A DNA stretch of 64,000 nt, taken from Flagellimonas eckloniae (GTDB taxonomy: Bacteria; Bacteroidota; Bacteroidia; Flavobacteriales; Flavobacteriaceae). Below the pieces are notes generated by a model that was not told where the DNA came from, searched no databases, and saw only the letters and a list, made by a program, of their open reading frames with translations. Position 1 is the first letter of the stretch. Each line of letters opens with the position of its first letter. Shown here piece after piece: positions 62,650 to 64,000 of this stretch. The stretch lies in contig NZ_LCTZ01000002.1 of NCBI RefSeq assembly GCF_001413955.1, positions 3,334,501 to 3,398,500 of the forward strand, given 5' to 3'. Both the position numbers and the translations under genes were made by a program.

Positions 62650-64000
62650 GCTTGTTTTTTTCTAAAAAGAGCGGAGCGGAATTGTTTATGCCTACAATAA
62701 AATATTCTTTGCTATTTATGATAGCTTTTTCAACGCTTCTTGCAGGACCAGGGATATTAATATTCTGGTTGTTAACCCATTGAAAACCATCTTTTCCAAA
62801 ACGCAAAAGTATGCCATGGGATGCATCCATCCTACCTAGTTGGGTACTAATTTCATAGTTGTTTCCAACCGCAAGAATGTCTTTGTGGCCATCCTTATCA
62901 AAGTCATCCACAACCATATCATTTATGGTAGAAACTTGGGCCATTTTAGGCAATTCATGTTGTTTGAATTCGTTGTTTCCAGTATTTTCAAAATAACAAC
63001 TGGAAAGTACATAAACCTTTTTTTGGAGCGCATTTTTAAGACTTTCAGAGCCAAAAAGGTCTTCAAGGGATGCTTTTGCAAAGCTTTTATAGGAAAGGAA
63101 CTTCTTATTTAAAAAAGGCATTTGTTTTACCAGCTCATCTTTTGATGCGAAGGGAGTTTCTTTTTCATTATAGAAATAAGTGACCAATGGCTCAATAGAA
63201 CCATTCTCATCAAAATCGTTGCTGTATAGGGTAATGGGTTTTTCCAAGGATGCTTTTAACTTACTGTTGTTGCCCCAATTGCCAGCTACTAGATCCAAAT
63301 CTCCGTCATTGTCAAAATCTTCAGCAATAATAACATTCCAAAATCCATGGGTTTTATCCAACCCATTGGTAGCGCTCAATTCCAATTTTTTACCATTATT
63401 CATAAAAATTGAAATCGGCATCCAATCGCCAACTACTAATAGGTCCTTAAATCCATTTCCGTCTAAATCTTTCCAAATAATATCTTTTACATTACCTATG
63501 GATTTAAAACTTGGACAAACTTGGTCAGTGACATCCTCAAAAACTCCGCCCCCAGTATTTTTAAACAAGTATTGCTCTCCAGCGATTCCAAATTGATGGG
63601 GAATCTGATCTGAGGTGATGCTAAGGTCTGTATGGCCATCATTGTCAAAATCAACGGCTGTTACTTTGGATGCATTGAGTTCAATTCCATTAAAAGCATT
63701 GGGCAGTTTTACAAATTTTCCAGCGTTGTTTAGGTACAATCTTGGTTGTATTCTATATGATGATTTAAATTCGTTACCACCACTTACGATAACCAAGTCT
63801 TGAAATTCATCCCCGTTTGCATCAAAAAAAACATGTGAAACATCTTCATTAAAACCATCTATAGAAAAAACTTCTTCTTGATCCTCAATAAAACCGTCGG
63901 TTGTTTGGAGGTATAGTTTGGATGCTTGGGCTTTTGCCCCACAAATAAAAATATCCTGTAGTCCATCATTATTTACATCGGCCACTGAGATTGAAGGTCC
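62642..64000 (-). CDS. VCBS/FG-GAP repeat protein, C-terminal part (N-terminus outside window)
   Basis: The frame is open to the window edge: 452 residues visible of a longer protein. FG-GAP calcium-binding repeats include 'SVADVNNDGLQDIFICGA', 'VDFDNDGHTDLSITSD', 'EDFDNDGDLDLVAGNWGNN' and 'VDDFDKDGHKDILAVGNN'. It resembles the C-terminal half of the next gene, so the two are paralogues in an operon. The true start, signal and any ASPIC domain lie beyond 64000. Confidence 0.88.
   Translation of the reverse strand, partial: GPSISVADVNNDGLQDIFICGAKAQASKLYLQTTDGFIEDQEEVFSIDGFNEDVSHVFFDANGDEFQDLVIVSGGNEFKSSYRIQPRLYLNNAGKFVKLPNAFNGIELNASKVTAVDFDNDGHTDLSITSDQIPHQFGIAGEQYLFKNTGGGVFEDVTDQVCPSFKSIGNVKDIIWKDLDGNGFKDLLVVGDWMPISIFMNNGKKLELSATNGLDKTHGFWNVIIAEDFDNDGDLDLVAGNWGNNSKLKASLEKPITLYSNDFDENGSIEPLVTYFYNEKETPFASKDELVKQMPFLNKKFLSYKSFAKASLEDLFGSESLKNALQKKVYVLSSCYFENTGNNEFKQHELPKMAQVSTINDMVVDDFDKDGHKDILAVGNNYEISTQLGRMDASHGILLRFGKDGFQWVNNQNINIPGPARSVEKAIINSKEYFIVGINNSAPLFLEKNKHD

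Noticed and set aside
1..64000. CRISPR arrays, tRNA or rRNA genes, and insertion sequences
   Set aside because: No regular spaced repeats, cloverleaf-like or rRNA-like sequence, or transposase frame was found by reading both strands.

Overview
This window comes from a Bacteroidota chromosome, most likely a marine member of the Flavobacteriaceae. I infer this from protein content: SusC-like TonB-dependent receptor with a carboxypeptidase-regulatory-like domain, type IX secretion (T9SS) type A sorting domains, DUF3098, DUF4271, DUF4296, and paired VCBS-repeat proteins with a vanadium haloperoxidase. It also fits the AT-rich intergenic DNA, weak Shine-Dalgarno sequences and several TAnnTTTG promoter -7 boxes. 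No rRNA, tRNA, CRISPR array or transposase was seen. No gene-free stretch exceeds 300 bases (the longest, about 245 bases, lies before a half-length LacI-type gene). Both window edges cut genes.

Layout. 1-1.4 kb: a truncated thioredoxin-like gene, then a small accessory pair (HNH nuclease and acidic partner). 1.4-4.9 kb: a minus-strand envelope/housekeeping operon (ftsX, DUF3098, uppP, truB, TonB-like). 5-14.6 kb: leuS, a SemiSWEET sugar transporter, alanine dehydrogenase, a zinc peptidase, an Lrp regulator with a saccharopine-dehydrogenase-like enzyme, DUF423 and pckA. 14.6-23.1 kb: HemD-like/DUF4271/GT39 against a polyprenyl-phosphate sugar synthase (GT2), dihydroorotase, a DUF4296 lipoprotein, an epimerase and tyrS. 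23.1-32.1 kb: a LuxE-like enzyme, two T9SS mini-proteins, a beta-helix lipoprotein and a TonB receptor, divergent from a PhoB/PhoR-like two-component pair. The shared promoter region carries TGTTA boxes in 11-bp register, which points to a phosphate-responsive surface locus. 32.2-38.1 kb: trmB, LysE, an alkyltransferase-like protein, the half LacI protein, then an iron-sulfur/redox run (mrp, NifU, ferredoxin reductase, ferredoxin) interrupted by a four-helix-bundle cassette. 38-48.8 kb: ABC exporter, TPM protein, PhnA-like protein, acylase, acyltransferase, AraC regulator, an exported PLP enzyme and a phosphoesterase. 48.9-58 kb: a GAF protein, an HD-Pycsar-type membrane protein, a giant outer-membrane protein joining a phosphoesterase, a kinase-like domain and a beta-barrel, plus two small envelope proteins. 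58-64 kb: a vanadium haloperoxidase behind two VCBS/ASPIC lipoproteins.

The best candidates for new biology are the phosphatase/kinase-like/beta-barrel fusion (52.6-56.3 kb), the HD-PycTM fusion beside the GAF protein (48.9-52.5 kb), the PhoB-type operator array (29.2 kb), the four-helix-bundle cassette flanked by inward-facing short repeats (37.3-37.8 kb), and a REP-like palindrome that has become coding sequence inside the leuS editing domain (5.96 kb). Family assignments come from reading the translated sequences without database searches.
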